A stretch of DNA of 63,536 nt, from NCBI GenBank assembly GCA_014376785.1, contig JACMQW010000059.1, positions 1 through 63,536 of the forward strand, written 5' to 3'. The notes under the pieces were generated by a model, which was not told the DNA's origin, searched no databases, and saw nothing but the letters and a program-made list of their open reading frames with translations. This document shows, piece by piece, positions 45,306 to 55,800 of the stretch (positions within the stretch are counted from its first letter, which is position 1; every line of letters begins with the position of its first letter). This stretch comes from Oligoflexia bacterium. GTDB lineage: Bacteria; Bdellovibrionota; UBA1018. A program made the position numbers and the translations under genes.

Positions 45306-45331
45306 ATTCATTTACCGCGCGAAAGCTAGAG

Positions 45332-46687
45332 CTAGAGGCGAGGCCCTCCTCCGAGCACAATCTTCACTCCGGAAGAAGCAACCGGCGCACGAGGAGTGCG
45401 CGGGCCTTCCGCTCTAGGCTCACTTCGGGAATCCCGACGGTCATCTTGGCGATGATTCGGGCGCTCACTTCGCGGGCCGCGTGAAGGGCGCTGAGGCCGA
45501 CCCGCTTTAGCTGCCGCACGATCTGAAGCATCCGCACCCCCACTCATTTCCGCAGGGTTTAACTGTGAACTCGTCACACCCTTCATTTCAGGAAGAGAAG
45601 ATCCGGTTTTCTTCAGGAGTTGTACGATATCCCGCCACTGTCCGCGCTCATCCGCAGCTACGAAAGAAAGCGCTTCTCCCGAAGTCCCTGCACGCGCCGT
45701 GCGACCGATCCGGTGAATGTAATCTTCGGCAACTTGCGGGAGATCGAAATTAATGACGTGGGCGATATCCGCTACGTCGATGCCCCGAGCCGCGATGTCG
45801 GTCGCAATGAGGACGCGAACACCGCCGCTTTTAAAGGCAGCCAATGCGGAAGTTCGCTGGGCCTGAGTGCGGCCGCCGTGGATTCGGTTCACGAGCATCC
45901 CGTAACTCATTAAAAACTTTGCCACGCGATCGGTCCGCGATTGGGTTCTTGCGAAGACAAGTACGGAACCTTGGCGGGCGTTCAATTCTTCCAATAAGAG
46001 ATCGTTCTTCGCTTGCTGGGTGGTTTGGATCGCGAATTGGGCGATCTTCGGAGCGGCCCTAGAAATATTTCCAACCGCCACTTTCTCTGGATGATGGAGG
46101 TATTTAGACGCGAGGTTATCCATTTCTTTTGACCAAGTGGCCGAAAAGAGAAGGGTCTGCCGCTGCTTCGGAACGTATTTCATGATTTGGTTCAGCTGAG
46201 GAGCGAATCCCATGTCCAGCATGCGATCTGCTTCATCCAACACAAGCACTTCGATCGAATTCAGGCTGACCGTCCCGCGCTGAAGGTGATCAACGAGGCG
46301 TCCAGGAGTCGCAATCAGAACGCGAGCGTGAGCACGAAGGGCACGGACTTGGGGCTGCATCGCTACACCTCCGATGAGAACCACTGCACGGTGGTCAGGA
46401 GTGTATTTCGTTAGCCCTCTCCACAGTTCTTCGATCTGGGCTGCGAGTTCGCGCGTGGGTGCTAAAATAAGAGCGGTTTTTCCAGGGTTCTTTAAGAGAC
46501 GAGTTAAAATCGGGATACAAAATGTTGCCGTCTTACCGGTGCCGGTTTGAGCCACACCGATCAAATCTTTTCCAGCGAGTGCCACCGGGATCCCGGCTGC
46601 CTGAATAGGAGTCGGTTTTTCAAATTTCATTGCAAGAAGGGCTTTCGCAATCGGCGAAGCCAAGTCTAAATCTTTAAAGGTTTCCAT
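45332..46687 (-). CDS. DEAD-box RNA helicase, RhlE-like with basic tail
   Basis: ATG 46687 gives a 451-residue protein starting 'METFKDLDLA'; the open frame to 46885 is noncoding leader. Motifs: 'KPTPIQAAGIP', 'AQTGTGKT' (46-53), 'TPGR', 'DEADRMLD', 'SAT', 'ATDIAARGIDV' and 'HRIGRTARAG'. The last 75 residues are a disordered Arg/Ser/Pro/Asp-rich tail, as in RNA-binding helicases of ribosome biogenesis. The start has only a weak Shine-Dalgarno, and about 200 bases upstream is a compact structured element, so post-transcriptional control, for example by cold, is possible. Confidence 0.93.
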   Translation of the reverse strand: METFKDLDLASPIAKALLAMKFEKPTPIQAAGIPVALAGKDLIGVAQTGTGKTATFCIPILTRLLKNPGKTALILAPTRELAAQIEELWRGLTKYTPDHRAVVLIGGVAMQPQVRALRAHARVLIATPGRLVDHLQRGTVSLNSIEVLVLDEADRMLDMGFAPQLNQIMKYVPKQRQTLLFSATWSKEMDNLASKYLHHPEKVAVGNISRAAPKIAQFAIQTTQQAKNDLLLEELNARQGSVLVFARTQSRTDRVAKFLMSYGMLVNRIHGGRTQAQRTSALAAFKSGGVRVLIATDIAARGIDVADIAHVINFDLPQVAEDYIHRIGRTARAGTSGEALSFVAADERGQWRDIVQLLKKTGSSLPEMKGVTSSQLNPAEMSGGADASDRAAAKAGRPQRPSRGPRSERPNHRQDDRRDSRSEPRAEGPRTPRAPVASSGVKIVLGGGPRL

Positions 46688-46887
46688 GAGTAGTGGATGC
46701 TTTCTGCTGAGCGGTGTCTTGGTTCGAGCGCTCACGAATGAATCGTGGGCACGAATTAATAAAGAAATCGCGAAGCGAGGTGGCCTCTGCTGAGTGAAAT
46801 TCACTCGAGGCCGGTTTGAGCTCGTCGATTTCCTAAAACGCTCCATCTCGAACAAGAGGTTCAGAGAGAGTCGGCCAGAGACCAAAA

Positions 46888-46968
46888 AGCCCGGTCCGCC
46901 GGAAAACCGGCGGTCTCCATCCGAAGGGTTGGAGAGGTGTGCCTAGGTTTAACACAGCCGGACCGGGA
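46888..46968 (-). promoter_or_regulatory. Candidate structured RNA in the helicase leader
   Basis: Within 80 bases several complementary pairs nest: CCCGGTCCG (46890-46898) with CGGACCGGG (46959-46967) as closing stem; CCGCCGG (46896-46902) with CCGGCGG (46907-46913); TCTCCA (46914-46919) with TGGAGA (46930-46935); and GTGT with ACAC around 46937-46956. The closing stem and the second hairpin share three bases, so they compete. On the leftward strand the element ends in GGGCTTTTTGG, like a terminator. It lies about 200 bases upstream of the helicase ATG. I could not match it to a known riboswitch, tRNA or SRP RNA. It may be a terminator/attenuator or only the terminator of the upstream gene. 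Confidence 0.4.
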
Positions 46969-47082
46969 TGGATAGCAAGATCTGGAACCCCGCTTCAGTC
47001 CGATTGGATTGAATGCACCGAGGTGGCCGGAGGGACGCGTTCTAGCGCTTTCCTCCAGCCCCCAGTTACTGAGAATGCGTCA

Positions 47083-48747
47083 TTACTTAACCGAAGTTTC
47101 TTTACTTTCAGTCGCTGCATCTCCAACGCCTGCGTACAACCCTTCTTGAAGAAGTCTGGAAATCTTCGCTCTTGCTACACGGAACTGAGCGACTGCCGTT
47201 TCCCGAGCGAGCCGCGCAGCAAGCATGTCTTGGAAAATTTGCACAAGGCCGAAAGGATCCGTCTTCATTCCCATACGTAAGGACTGACGGACGCGTGCAA
47301 GCCGGCGATTCTGAATGGACAAACCATCAGTCGATTTTCTTTCGAGTCGGATGGCTTGATTATATTCCACCGTCGCGTTGTAGAGTTTTTGTTCGAGGAT
47401 AGATTGGGTTTGCGTCGCCACTTCCTGAAGTTCCGCAACCCTTTCGCGGGAAACCGAAACCTGAGACTTAAGAGCCAAGCCCAGGCCGAGCTTAGGGTCG
47501 CCTGCCGGATCAAGCCAGTCATAGCGAAGTTCTTCTTTTTGAAGCATGGCTGCGGAAATCAGATGGTGGATCTGGTCGAGCTCGGGGGACCTTTGCACCA
47601 CTGACATCTTCATCTGCTCGAAACTCACGTCTTTAGCATGACCGATTCCAGCGTCGATCTCGCGATTCGCCGCATCTTCGTCGAGCGCCAAAACTGCAGT
47701 CGGGTTCACATAACCCAGCGATTGGGAGATGGCCGAGAGATCTTCAGAGAGCATTTGTCGACCCGCGAGCCGATTCTGATCGAGAAAATTAATGATGGAA
47801 TCCATATTTTCTGTGGAACCCGCAGCGATTTGACCTAAGTCTTCGCGGACTTTAATTTCCGCGCGAATCTGATTCGCTTGTTCCAAAGTCATCGCATAAA
47901 GGGATTGATTCTTCACATCGCGCCAGTACAGCTGAGCGAGTCCGTCTACTTGGTTCGCGGCATCTAGGCGAACGACCTTGTAAGTGTATTTCTCACTTTC
48001 ATACGACTGGTCTGATTCCTTCGCCTGGATCCAACGACTCGGGAAGAGAAAAGGCGCGAGATCTCCGATCGAAGTGATGATCGAGGATGCACCCTGCGCG
48101 GTCACCATCGAAAGAACACTCGCCATGGAAATTTGCGGTGTTAAATGCTGGTGGGCCGCCAGCGCCGTATACCGAGCTTCCATGACATGATGAAGTTCGA
48201 TTTGCGAAGAAAAACTCAGACCTTTTGCTCGAGCCATGGCCTCGTCAAACGTTAAACGGACCGGATTTTCATAAGCGGGCTTTGACTGCTCGTTCGAATG
48301 AAGAAGGATGAAAGAGAAGTAATGACTATTTCCTTCGCTGTTCTGCACCGAGAACCCTTGGTCCGTGATGCAAAGTTGGAAATGGGAATCCGTAGCAGTG
48401 CTACAAGCTTTACCCTCTTTCAAAAACTGTTTATGGCTAGGCAGATCCACATTCAAAGGATCGATACCGCCGGGACGAAGGTCGGTGAATCGGACGGAAC
48501 GTCCGGCAGAAACCAGAGCAATTCGGAAAAGTGTCTCCTCTTTCTCATTCAGGATCGCGACTCCGGGATCGTTTAACGAGTCGCCTTTCTGAACATCCGC
48601 ATGAAGCAAAACTTCAATCGATTCATTTCCGTTTTTTTCAATCAAACTCCCGCTGTAAGTTCCAAGCAGGTTTTGAAGAGAAAAAGGATGTTTACATCCG
48701 GTTAATAAGACAACCACACCGACGAATAGAACTGTAAGCTGACGCAT
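47083..48747 (-). CDS. TolC-like lipoprotein with N-terminal beta domain
   Basis: The 554-residue protein is a lipoprotein (lipobox 'VLLTGC', Cys18). Residues about 25-155 form a beta-rich domain beginning 'NLLGTYSGSLI', resembling the repeat in the lipoprotein at 49562. From about 165 on, long amphipathic helices ('TFDEAMARAKGLSF', 'IQNRRLARVRQSLRMGM', 'LAARLARETAVAQFRVA') are those of TolC-family efflux proteins. Compared with true TolC the sequence is divergent, with no obvious barrel strands, so it may be a TolC-fold relative with another job. It overlaps the stop of the upstream barrel gene by one base. Confidence 0.7.
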   Translation of the reverse strand: MRQLTVLFVGVVVLLTGCKHPFSLQNLLGTYSGSLIEKNGNESIEVLLHADVQKGDSLNDPGVAILNEKEETLFRIALVSAGRSVRFTDLRPGGIDPLNVDLPSHKQFLKEGKACSTATDSHFQLCITDQGFSVQNSEGNSHYFSFILLHSNEQSKPAYENPVRLTFDEAMARAKGLSFSSQIELHHVMEARYTALAAHQHLTPQISMASVLSMVTAQGASSIITSIGDLAPFLFPSRWIQAKESDQSYESEKYTYKVVRLDAANQVDGLAQLYWRDVKNQSLYAMTLEQANQIRAEIKVREDLGQIAAGSTENMDSIINFLDQNRLAGRQMLSEDLSAISQSLGYVNPTAVLALDEDAANREIDAGIGHAKDVSFEQMKMSVVQRSPELDQIHHLISAAMLQKEELRYDWLDPAGDPKLGLGLALKSQVSVSRERVAELQEVATQTQSILEQKLYNATVEYNQAIRLERKSTDGLSIQNRRLARVRQSLRMGMKTDPFGLVQIFQDMLAARLARETAVAQFRVARAKISRLLQEGLYAGVGDAATESKETSVK

Positions 48748-49502
48748 CAGAACACCATTCCAATCCCGGCATCCCAGGATGTTTTTTCCGCAAAAAGCGG
48801 GTTATTCGAGCCTTGCGCTAGCTTATGCCGAGCGTTCAGCACGAGGGACAATCGGTGGTCAAAAAAGAGCGGCGCTCTGAGACCTCCCGAAATTTCAGTA
48901 CCGTATCCGACATGCTCAAGCTCCGCGCCGCTGACGGTGGAACTAATACGGTAAAAATAAGGAGCCAATGAGAACCCGATGTTAGGCTGTATCCAACTGG
49001 ACAGTTCGTACTCAAGCGCAACTCCCAAGCGGAGATCTAAAAGGACTAGAGAAGTGTGCTCGAAATTCAAGGTGCCGAAACGATCAGAAACTGTTCCCTG
49101 CTTCACTCCTGCTCCCACTCCGTAGCGAAAAGAAGCGGCAAGCTTCTTGAAAAAAGCGTTACCCTCTGGAGAAGCAAAATGAAAAAATGGTGAAAAAGAG
49201 TCGAGTCCAATCACCGTTACGTTACCGTCTCCGAAATCGCTAGAAACACCGCTGGAAGAAAACTTCGGTCGAGCCAGACTCTCGGTTCCTAAAATGAGAG
49301 CAATCGAGGTCCGTGGCCGTTCATAGGTCCACTGATAAGAATAAGGGATACTAGACAGGCTATTCCCCTCTGAGGGTATTTGGGCAGGAGCTGCCCGCGC
49401 GCAAAGACCATGGCATACACCGATACAGAGCGCCAAACTCTCGCAGAACAAGCCCAGCCGCCTAAATGTTTTTGCATGATCCATTGCGCAACTAACTAAC
49501 AT
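48747..49502 (-). CDS. Putative outer-membrane beta-barrel protein
   Basis: This 251-residue product has a signal peptide ('HGLCARAA') and a mature part of alternating strands ('SYQWTYERPRTSIALIL', 'LDLRLGVALEYELSSWIQ', 'LSLVLNARHKLAQG') ending in Phe ('GIGMVF'), typical of outer-membrane barrels. The family is not recognised. The start may be ATG 49502 or 49484. It is the first gene of a leftward operon with the TolC-like lipoprotein, suggesting a joint export or envelope role, and is divergent from another lipoprotein-TolC operon 60 bases away. Confidence 0.65.
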   Translation of the reverse strand: MLVSCAMDHAKTFRRLGLFCESLALCIGVCHGLCARAAPAQIPSEGNSLSSIPYSYQWTYERPRTSIALILGTESLARPKFSSSGVSSDFGDGNVTVIGLDSFSPFFHFASPEGNAFFKKLAASFRYGVGAGVKQGTVSDRFGTLNFEHTSLVLLDLRLGVALEYELSSWIQPNIGFSLAPYFYRISSTVSGAELEHVGYGTEISGGLRAPLFFDHRLSLVLNARHKLAQGSNNPLFAEKTSWDAGIGMVF

Positions 49503-49561
49503 TTGTTAAAACCCGAAGCAATTCGAAACGAATGATCGATCAACTCCCGAGAACAAAGACC

Positions 49562-50494
49562 ATGAAAAACCGATCCTCTGCTCTCCTCGCAATACTCGCA
49601 ATTAGTGTCCTCTGCAGCTGCACAGACGAAACTGTGGGAGATACCACTCAACGAGAACGAGAAAGACAAAGACAGGTCGGACAGCAAGCACAGACCGACC
49701 AACTTCCCGTTCTAGGAAACTACGTCGGAAAGGTGAATGGTTCAGACGTTGCTCTCTTCATCGATTCGACCGAATCAAATGTGAATGGTGAGCTCGCTCC
49801 GAAGCCTACGCTAAGCGGAATTCTGACCATTTCTCCGAAGCTGATGGTCTCCCGTTCCGACCGCTTGAGAATTCCATTCCAACTTTCAGACGGAGTCTAC
49901 GACGGTTCCCGCGAACTTTCATTCACCGTGAATGCGAATGGAACGAAGCTTTCTTGCTCTAGAGTTGGGACCGATTCATTAGATTGCGATTGGCATCTCT
50001 ACTACGTTTCCAGAATCACTTTTAAGCGAGTTTCTGCCGCTCCCGATGTCACGTCTGGACCCAAAGGAACGTCTGACATTTCTGGTCTAAAAACGCTTGA
50101 ATATAACCGAGCATTCAAAGGGAAGTATCAGGGTCATAGTATCGATCATCAGTATAGCGTCGGCGCGACCTTTAGCGCGGCTATCGCCACGAATGGAGGT
50201 GCCGCCGGCACTCCGCCTGTTTCAATCGTCGGTGTGTTTACGTTTGCTCCCGTCTCCGATTCCTATGGAACTAAAGTTTCGTATTCCTTCACCGACGGAG
50301 CTTACGACATTTCGACGGACACCCTGGCCGCCTCGATTCCGGGAGATAACGGAACGATCCTGATCAATTGCAAAAACGACCAAAACGGAGTCCTTCACTG
50401 CTCATGGAACGGAAGGAACGTGATTGAGTTCGATCTCGCGGCAATAGGCGGGATTCCTAAAATCAAAGGGATGACTCACCGAAAGAAACGGTGA
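49562..50494 (+). CDS. Lipoprotein with two copies of a beta-rich domain
   Basis: ATG 49562 gives a 310-residue lipoprotein (lipobox 'VLCSC'). After a charged Gln/Arg linker ('RERERQRQVGQQAQ') come two related domains: one begins 'VLGNYVGKVNGSDVALFID' and has 'GILTISPKL...FQLSDGVYDGSRELSFTV'; the second begins 'FKGKYQGHSIDHQYSVGA' and has 'GVFTFAPVSD...YSFTDGAYDISTDTLAAS'. Both contain a late cysteine pair ('LSCSRVGTDSLDCDW', 'INCKNDQNGVLHCSW'), likely disulfides. It is the first gene of the TolC-adaptor-RND efflux operon, four bases before the TolC gene, so it may be an accessory of that pump. Confidence 0.7.
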   Translation: MKNRSSALLAILAISVLCSCTDETVGDTTQRERERQRQVGQQAQTDQLPVLGNYVGKVNGSDVALFIDSTESNVNGELAPKPTLSGILTISPKLMVSRSDRLRIPFQLSDGVYDGSRELSFTVNANGTKLSCSRVGTDSLDCDWHLYYVSRITFKRVSAAPDVTSGPKGTSDISGLKTLEYNRAFKGKYQGHSIDHQYSVGATFSAAIATNGGAAGTPPVSIVGVFTFAPVSDSYGTKVSYSFTDGAYDISTDTLAASIPGDNGTILINCKNDQNGVLHCSWNGRNVIEFDLAAIGGIPKIKGMTHRKKR

Positions 50495-50498
50495 TCTC

Positions 50499-51815
50499 TT
50501 GGACTTAATCCTCCTTCGGCGTTCCATTACTATCGCCGTAATCTGGGTGGTTCCCACTTTCGGGATTCCGGCCAGAGCATCCGAAAACCATTACCTGGTG
50601 TTTCAAGAAGCAGTTCGAACCGCACTTCAAGACAATGCCGATTTGTCGACACTCCGTTATCAGGAAACCGCACTTAAATACCGAGCAAGCCTCGCGCTTG
50701 CTCCGAACGAACCCGTACTTAGTTACGCGAAAACCGATCTCCCTGGACTTTATCCGGGCCTTCGAGCAGCTGAAAATACTTACGGGCTCTCCATGCTTTT
50801 TGGATTCCCTGGCAAGGCGGTCGCAAACAGTGCGTCTTACGGTTTTCAGGCAGACGGTCTAAAGGAGCAGGCTTACAGTAAAGAGATCGAGCTCGTCACC
50901 GCCATTGCGGACTTGTATGTATCTCTTGCCCGAAACGCTGCTTACCATCGCACTCTCATCGACCAACGGAAAAAAGATGAAAGCCTCCTAAAAATCCTTG
51001 AGCGGAAATTCGGTGCTTCTCAAGCGTCTAAAGTCGATCTTCTCGGACAGCGAGTGGCACTCGCAAGAGATGATCAGTCGATCCTAACGAACGAAAATGA
51101 ATACCGCTCGGGCGTGCAATCCTTCCGAGTTCTCATCCGAAAGCCTTTGGCGGAAGACCTCTTTCCGAAACTACCCGAGCGCATCGAAATTCCGGTGGTG
51201 AACCGAACGGTCGAAGACTTAAGCCGGCTCATGCATGAAAATCGACAATCGCTGCGTGCCGCAAGGGCTCAGGTTGGAAGTTCGAAATCCTTGGCGACGG
51301 TCGCCCTCCTGTCACCGCTGCCAGATTTTCAGATCTCTGCGGCAATCAACACATGGAATGTTCCGAGTGCCGCCCCGAATCCGGGGGTCACTCGAGATTA
51401 CACCCTCGGCGTCAGCGTCAGCATACCCCTCTTTTTTCCTTTCAACGAGCTAACGGCCATTCGCGCCGCCAGTGCGGACTTACAAGCGAGCCAATCCCAA
51501 TTGGATGCCCAAGAAATTTCTGCGCTGGCCGGAATTCGCAAAACATATGACGATTTCTCCGCGTCTCGATTAGAGGCCGAACACCTAGAAAAAATTGTAC
51601 TACCTGCGGCCCGTGCAAGCTACGACCTCACCTTGCTCACTTTCAGTATGGGTCGAGCCGATTATTTCCGCCTCTCAGAGTCCAGGCGGAGTTGGATGGA
51701 AGCCCAATCTGAATTTTTTCAAAAACAGGAACTTGCATTTCAATTCTATCATCAGCTCGTGATCCAAGTCGGTTGTGACTTTGGAAAATCAGAAGGTCCT
51801 CATGCGTGTGAATAA
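50499..51815 (+). CDS. TolC-family outer-membrane channel (CusC/CzcC-like)
   Basis: This 438-residue protein has a TTG start, a signal peptide ('GIPARA') and the two-repeat TolC layout: 'YLVFQEAVRTALQDNADL' near the start, long helices, 'LGVSVSIPLFFPFNE' at about 310 (the family's turn into the second repeat) and 'YDLTLLTFSMGRADYFRL' near the end. It forms the outer-membrane channel of a tripartite efflux pump whose adaptor and RND genes follow directly with overlapping ends. Metal export is inferred from the RND type. Confidence 0.88.
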   Translation: MDLILLRRSITIAVIWVVPTFGIPARASENHYLVFQEAVRTALQDNADLSTLRYQETALKYRASLALAPNEPVLSYAKTDLPGLYPGLRAAENTYGLSMLFGFPGKAVANSASYGFQADGLKEQAYSKEIELVTAIADLYVSLARNAAYHRTLIDQRKKDESLLKILERKFGASQASKVDLLGQRVALARDDQSILTNENEYRSGVQSFRVLIRKPLAEDLFPKLPERIEIPVVNRTVEDLSRLMHENRQSLRAARAQVGSSKSLATVALLSPLPDFQISAAINTWNVPSAAPNPGVTRDYTLGVSVSIPLFFPFNELTAIRAASADLQASQSQLDAQEISALAGIRKTYDDFSASRLEAEHLEKIVLPAARASYDLTLLTFSMGRADYFRLSESRRSWMEAQSEFFQKQELAFQFYHQLVIQVGCDFGKSEGPHACE

Positions 51816-52857
51816 TTTCCTGACTTTTTCCATCGCAACTGCACTCACCGCATGCACTCATGCCGCCCCCGAAATTCAGCTGATTACGCGAGTGGATGCA
51901 CTGACTCTCAAGCTCTCCCCGGATGCTTTAGCGAATGTGAAAACAGCCAAAGTGACTTCCGGAGATTTTCCAGACTCGATTTCTGTGATGGGAAAAATAG
52001 GAATTCCTGAGAATAAAACCACCACGATCCCGGCTCGGATCGCGGGCCGAATCGATGCCGTATATGTTTCATCTGGAGAAACGGTTAAAGTAGGCCAACC
52101 GTTAGTGAGTCTATATAGCGCTGATTTCGTCATTGCTCGTGAGGAATACGCTCAAACGTTAAATCAAGTTCGTGCGAATCCAGGCGATGAAGAATCAAAA
52201 CACTACCTGGCCCTCTCCCGCCAAAAACTTAAGACTCTCGGCATGGGCGGATCCGATGTGGACCGGATCGGGGGTGCCGGTGCCGGAAGCGATAATGTCA
52301 CGATTCGAGCCTCCAGAGCCGGCGCCATCATCGATAAGAAAGCCACCGTCGGCGGCATGGTAAATCCCGGAGACACTCTTTTTACAATCGGCGATATGAG
52401 TGAGGTCTGGTTTACCGGGGACATTTATCCCGAAGACCTGGCCAAGGTCCATAAGGACCAACGAGTGACGATCGCGGGAGAATCGGGAAGCGCGCCCGCG
52501 AGCGGAAAGGTTTCTTTCATCAGCCCAGTCGTCGACCCGACGACCCGGACGATTAAAATCCGAGCCGTGATGGAAAACACCGGCCTCACGCTGCGAGCCG
52601 ATATGTATATGCGAGCGAATCTTGTTCTTAGCGAAAGAAAAGCCCTTCTCATTCCTAAAGAAGCGTTGCTGCGTGACCAAGAGAAAATTTTCGTCTTCCT
52701 CTCCGACGACGGAAAAACTTTTCGAAAAACTGATGTGAAGACTTCTGGCGAAACCGGAAACCTCATTGCAGTCCGTGAGGGAGCACGGGAGAATCAAATC
52801 GTGGTGACCGAAGGCGCCAGTCTTCTCGATAATGCGCTGAATGAGGAGCAACCATGA
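51802..52857 (+). CDS. RND efflux periplasmic adaptor lipoprotein (CusB/CzcB-like)
   Basis: ATG 51802 overlaps the end of the TolC gene and gives a 351-residue membrane-fusion protein with lipobox 'ATALTACT'. It has the lipoyl-like strand 'AGRIDAVYVSSGETVKVGQPLVSLYS', quoted here only in outline, a helical hairpin (about 110-150), the second lipoyl half 'IDKKATVGGMVNPGDTLFTI' and beta-barrel segments ('YPEDLAKVHKDQRVTI'). It links the RND pump to TolC in the periplasm. It overlaps the RND gene by four bases. No His/Met-rich metal-binding extension is seen. Confidence 0.9.
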   Translation: MRVNNFLTFSIATALTACTHAAPEIQLITRVDALTLKLSPDALANVKTAKVTSGDFPDSISVMGKIGIPENKTTTIPARIAGRIDAVYVSSGETVKVGQPLVSLYSADFVIAREEYAQTLNQVRANPGDEESKHYLALSRQKLKTLGMGGSDVDRIGGAGAGSDNVTIRASRAGAIIDKKATVGGMVNPGDTLFTIGDMSEVWFTGDIYPEDLAKVHKDQRVTIAGESGSAPASGKVSFISPVVDPTTRTIKIRAVMENTGLTLRADMYMRANLVLSERKALLIPKEALLRDQEKIFVFLSDDGKTFRKTDVKTSGETGNLIAVREGARENQIVVTEGASLLDNALNEEQP

Positions 52858-55800
52858 TTGATCGGCTGGTTGGCTGGTGCCTGGAACATCGAATCGTTAC
52901 TTTAGGATTCGGGCTGGTCATCATCATTGCCGGAGCGGTGGCGTTTCGGAACCTGCCCATCGAAGCCTATCCAGACATTGCAGACACTTGGGTTCAGGTG
53001 ATCGTCCAATGGCCCGGTCACGCTGCGGAAGAAATCGAACAGCAAATCACGGTGCCTGCGGAGACCGAGTTTTACGGTGTTCCCCACCACATCCATTTAA
53101 GGTCCACGTCGCTTTTTGGGTTAGCGGTGATGACGATCATTTTCGACGAACAGACCGACACTTTTACGGCTAGGCAATACGTTCTGGAAAAACTCGCGCA
53201 GATCCAATTTCCTAACGGCGTGAGTCCCGTACTCGGGCCGATGAGTAGTCCCGTTGGACAGGTGTACTGGTATATTTTAGAAGGCGACCACTCTCCAGGC
53301 TCACTCAAAGAAATCCAAGAATGGACCGTCCAAAAATATCTGAAGTCAGTGCCGGGAGTGGCCGACGTGTCAGGCTTCGGTGGACCCACAAAACAATTTC
53401 AGGTCTTGCTCGATCCCTCATCACTCACTCACTACAGCCTCGCCCCGGCTTCGGTCGTGCAGGCACTGGCCCAGAACAATCAAAATTCCGGCGGTGGCTT
53501 CATCTATCAAGGAGATCAAACCTTCAACGTTCGAGGGGTTGGGAGGATCAATTCTACGGACGATGTTGCGAATGTGGTGGTCAGTCAAAAAGGCGGCAGC
53601 CCCATCCGAGTGCGTAACTTAGGTCGCGTCGAAGAAGGCTCAAAAGAACGTTTCGGGAAGATCTCCTATTCTGAGCATGGGCCCGGAGGCACCATCATCG
53701 ACCACGAAGACGCCGTAGAAGGAATCGTCTTTTCAAGAAAAGGGGAGCAAGACGAAAGCGTTCTAGAAGGTCTCCACGAAAAAGTGAAGGAACTGAACGC
53801 GCATATTCTCCCTGCGGGAGTGAAGATACGCGCTTATCTTGATCGCTCAGAACTCATCCACCTCACCACCCACACGGTCGAAGAAAACCTTTTTGTGGGT
53901 ATGCTCCTCGTATTCGCCATTCTGCTCTTTTTCCTGGGTAATTTACGAACAGCTTTGATCGTTACGATTACCGTACCACTCGCACTCTTGATGGCGTCGA
54001 TCTTCCTAGAAATCCGCAAGATTCCCGCAAATCTTCTTTCCTTGGGCGCACTCGACTTCGGAATGGTGGTCGACGGCGCGATCGTGATGGTGGAGAACAT
54101 TTACCGCTACAAACAAGAAGCGAGGGCTCGTTGGTTTGCTTCTGGGGAAACCTTAGAGCCCCCCCGTGAAACCCTTCCCGAAATGGTCACGCTGATTCGC
54201 TCGGCCGCGCGCGAAGTTCAGAAACCCATCGTCTACGCGATCGGAATCATTATTCTCGCGTACCTTCCTATTTTCACCCTCCAACGCATTGAGGGAAGAC
54301 TTTTTACCCCGATGGCTTGGACCGTCGCATTTGCGCTCATTGGGGCCCTGATCATCGTATTGACGATCGTTCCCGTTCTCTGCGCTCTACTCATGCGCGG
54401 AGAATTGAAAGAATGGCACAATCCAATCCTAGAGTGGCTCTCAAGGGAATACCGGCGCACGCTCGAAATTGCGCTCAGCATGCGGAACAAAATTGTTTGG
54501 GGGGCCGTGATTAGTTTTGCGCTGACCCTCATCCTCGCGTTCGGGGGTCCGATTGGTTCCGAGTTTCTTCCTCACTTGGACGAAGGAAGTATCTGGGTCC
54601 GGGGGACGCTCCCGCCTTCCGCTTCGCTCGCCCTCGCCGAGTCTACGGTGAAGAAAATGCGCAACGTCTTCATGCAGTTCGTCGATGTTCCGATCACCGT
54701 GTGCCAAGTCGGCCGGCCTGATGATGGAACAGATGCGACCGGATTTTTCAATACCGAGTGTTACGTTCCGTTGAAGCCCCACGGCGACTGGAAGGGAAAA
54801 TTCTCGACCAAAGAGCAAGTGATCGAAGCGATGAGCAAAGAACTCGAAAAAATACCGGGAGTTTCGTGGAACTTTTCTCAGCCGATTTCCGACAACGTCG
54901 AAGAAATGATGTCGGGAGTTAAAGGCTCGATGGTGGTGAAACTTTACGGAGACGATTTAAAAATTCTTGGGCAAAAAGCCGGTCAGATTAAAAAAGTCCT
55001 CGGGTCCGTCCGTGGTGTTACTGATCTCGGAATTTTCGAAGAACTGGGCCAACCCAATGTGAACTTGTACATCGACCGGGAAAAAGTCGGACGTTATGGC
55101 CTAAATATTTCGGATGTCCAAGATACGGTTGAGACCGCGGTAGGCGGCCGAGTCGCAACTCAGCTCATCGATGGCGAAAAACGATTCGACCTCACCGTTC
55201 GTTACCTCCCTGAGTTTAGAAGTGATGTCGACCGTTTGCGCGGCCTCACCGTAACCACCCCTGACGGTTACCGCATCCCTCTCGAAGAATTAGCGACCAT
55301 TAGAATGGAAGAAGGCGCGTCTCTCATTTACCGCGAAGACGGAAGCCGCTACATTGCCGTGAAGTTCAGCGTGCGTGGTCGGGACCTCGCCGGTACAATC
55401 GACGAGGCCCAGGAAGTGATGAAAAAGAAACTGCTCCTGCCATCCAGGTATCACCTTGCTTGGTCCGGAGAATTCGAAAACCAGAAACGAGCAGAAGAAC
55501 GACTCCGGCTGGTCGTTCCACTGACCATCTTCGCAATCTTCATCGTGCTCTATTTTATTTTCAGATCTTGGAAGTGGGCTTCTATCATCATGGTAAACGT
55601 CGCCATCGCGAGAATCGGAGGGGTACTCGCTTTATTCCTCACTGGAACGAACTTCAGCGTTTCTTCGGGTATCGGCTTCCTCGCGCTCTTCGGGGTTTCC
55701 ATCCAAACGGGAATTTTACTCATTTCATACATGAACCAAATGAGGAGAGAAGGAAAAAGCATCCGGGAAGCCGTCGTCGAGGGATCCATCCTTCGCTTGC

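Noticed and set aside
46888..46968. tRNA or SRP RNA at the structured element
   Set aside because: No GTTCRAAT T-loop, no acceptor stem with anticodon geometry, and no GGAAGCAG-type SRP tip.
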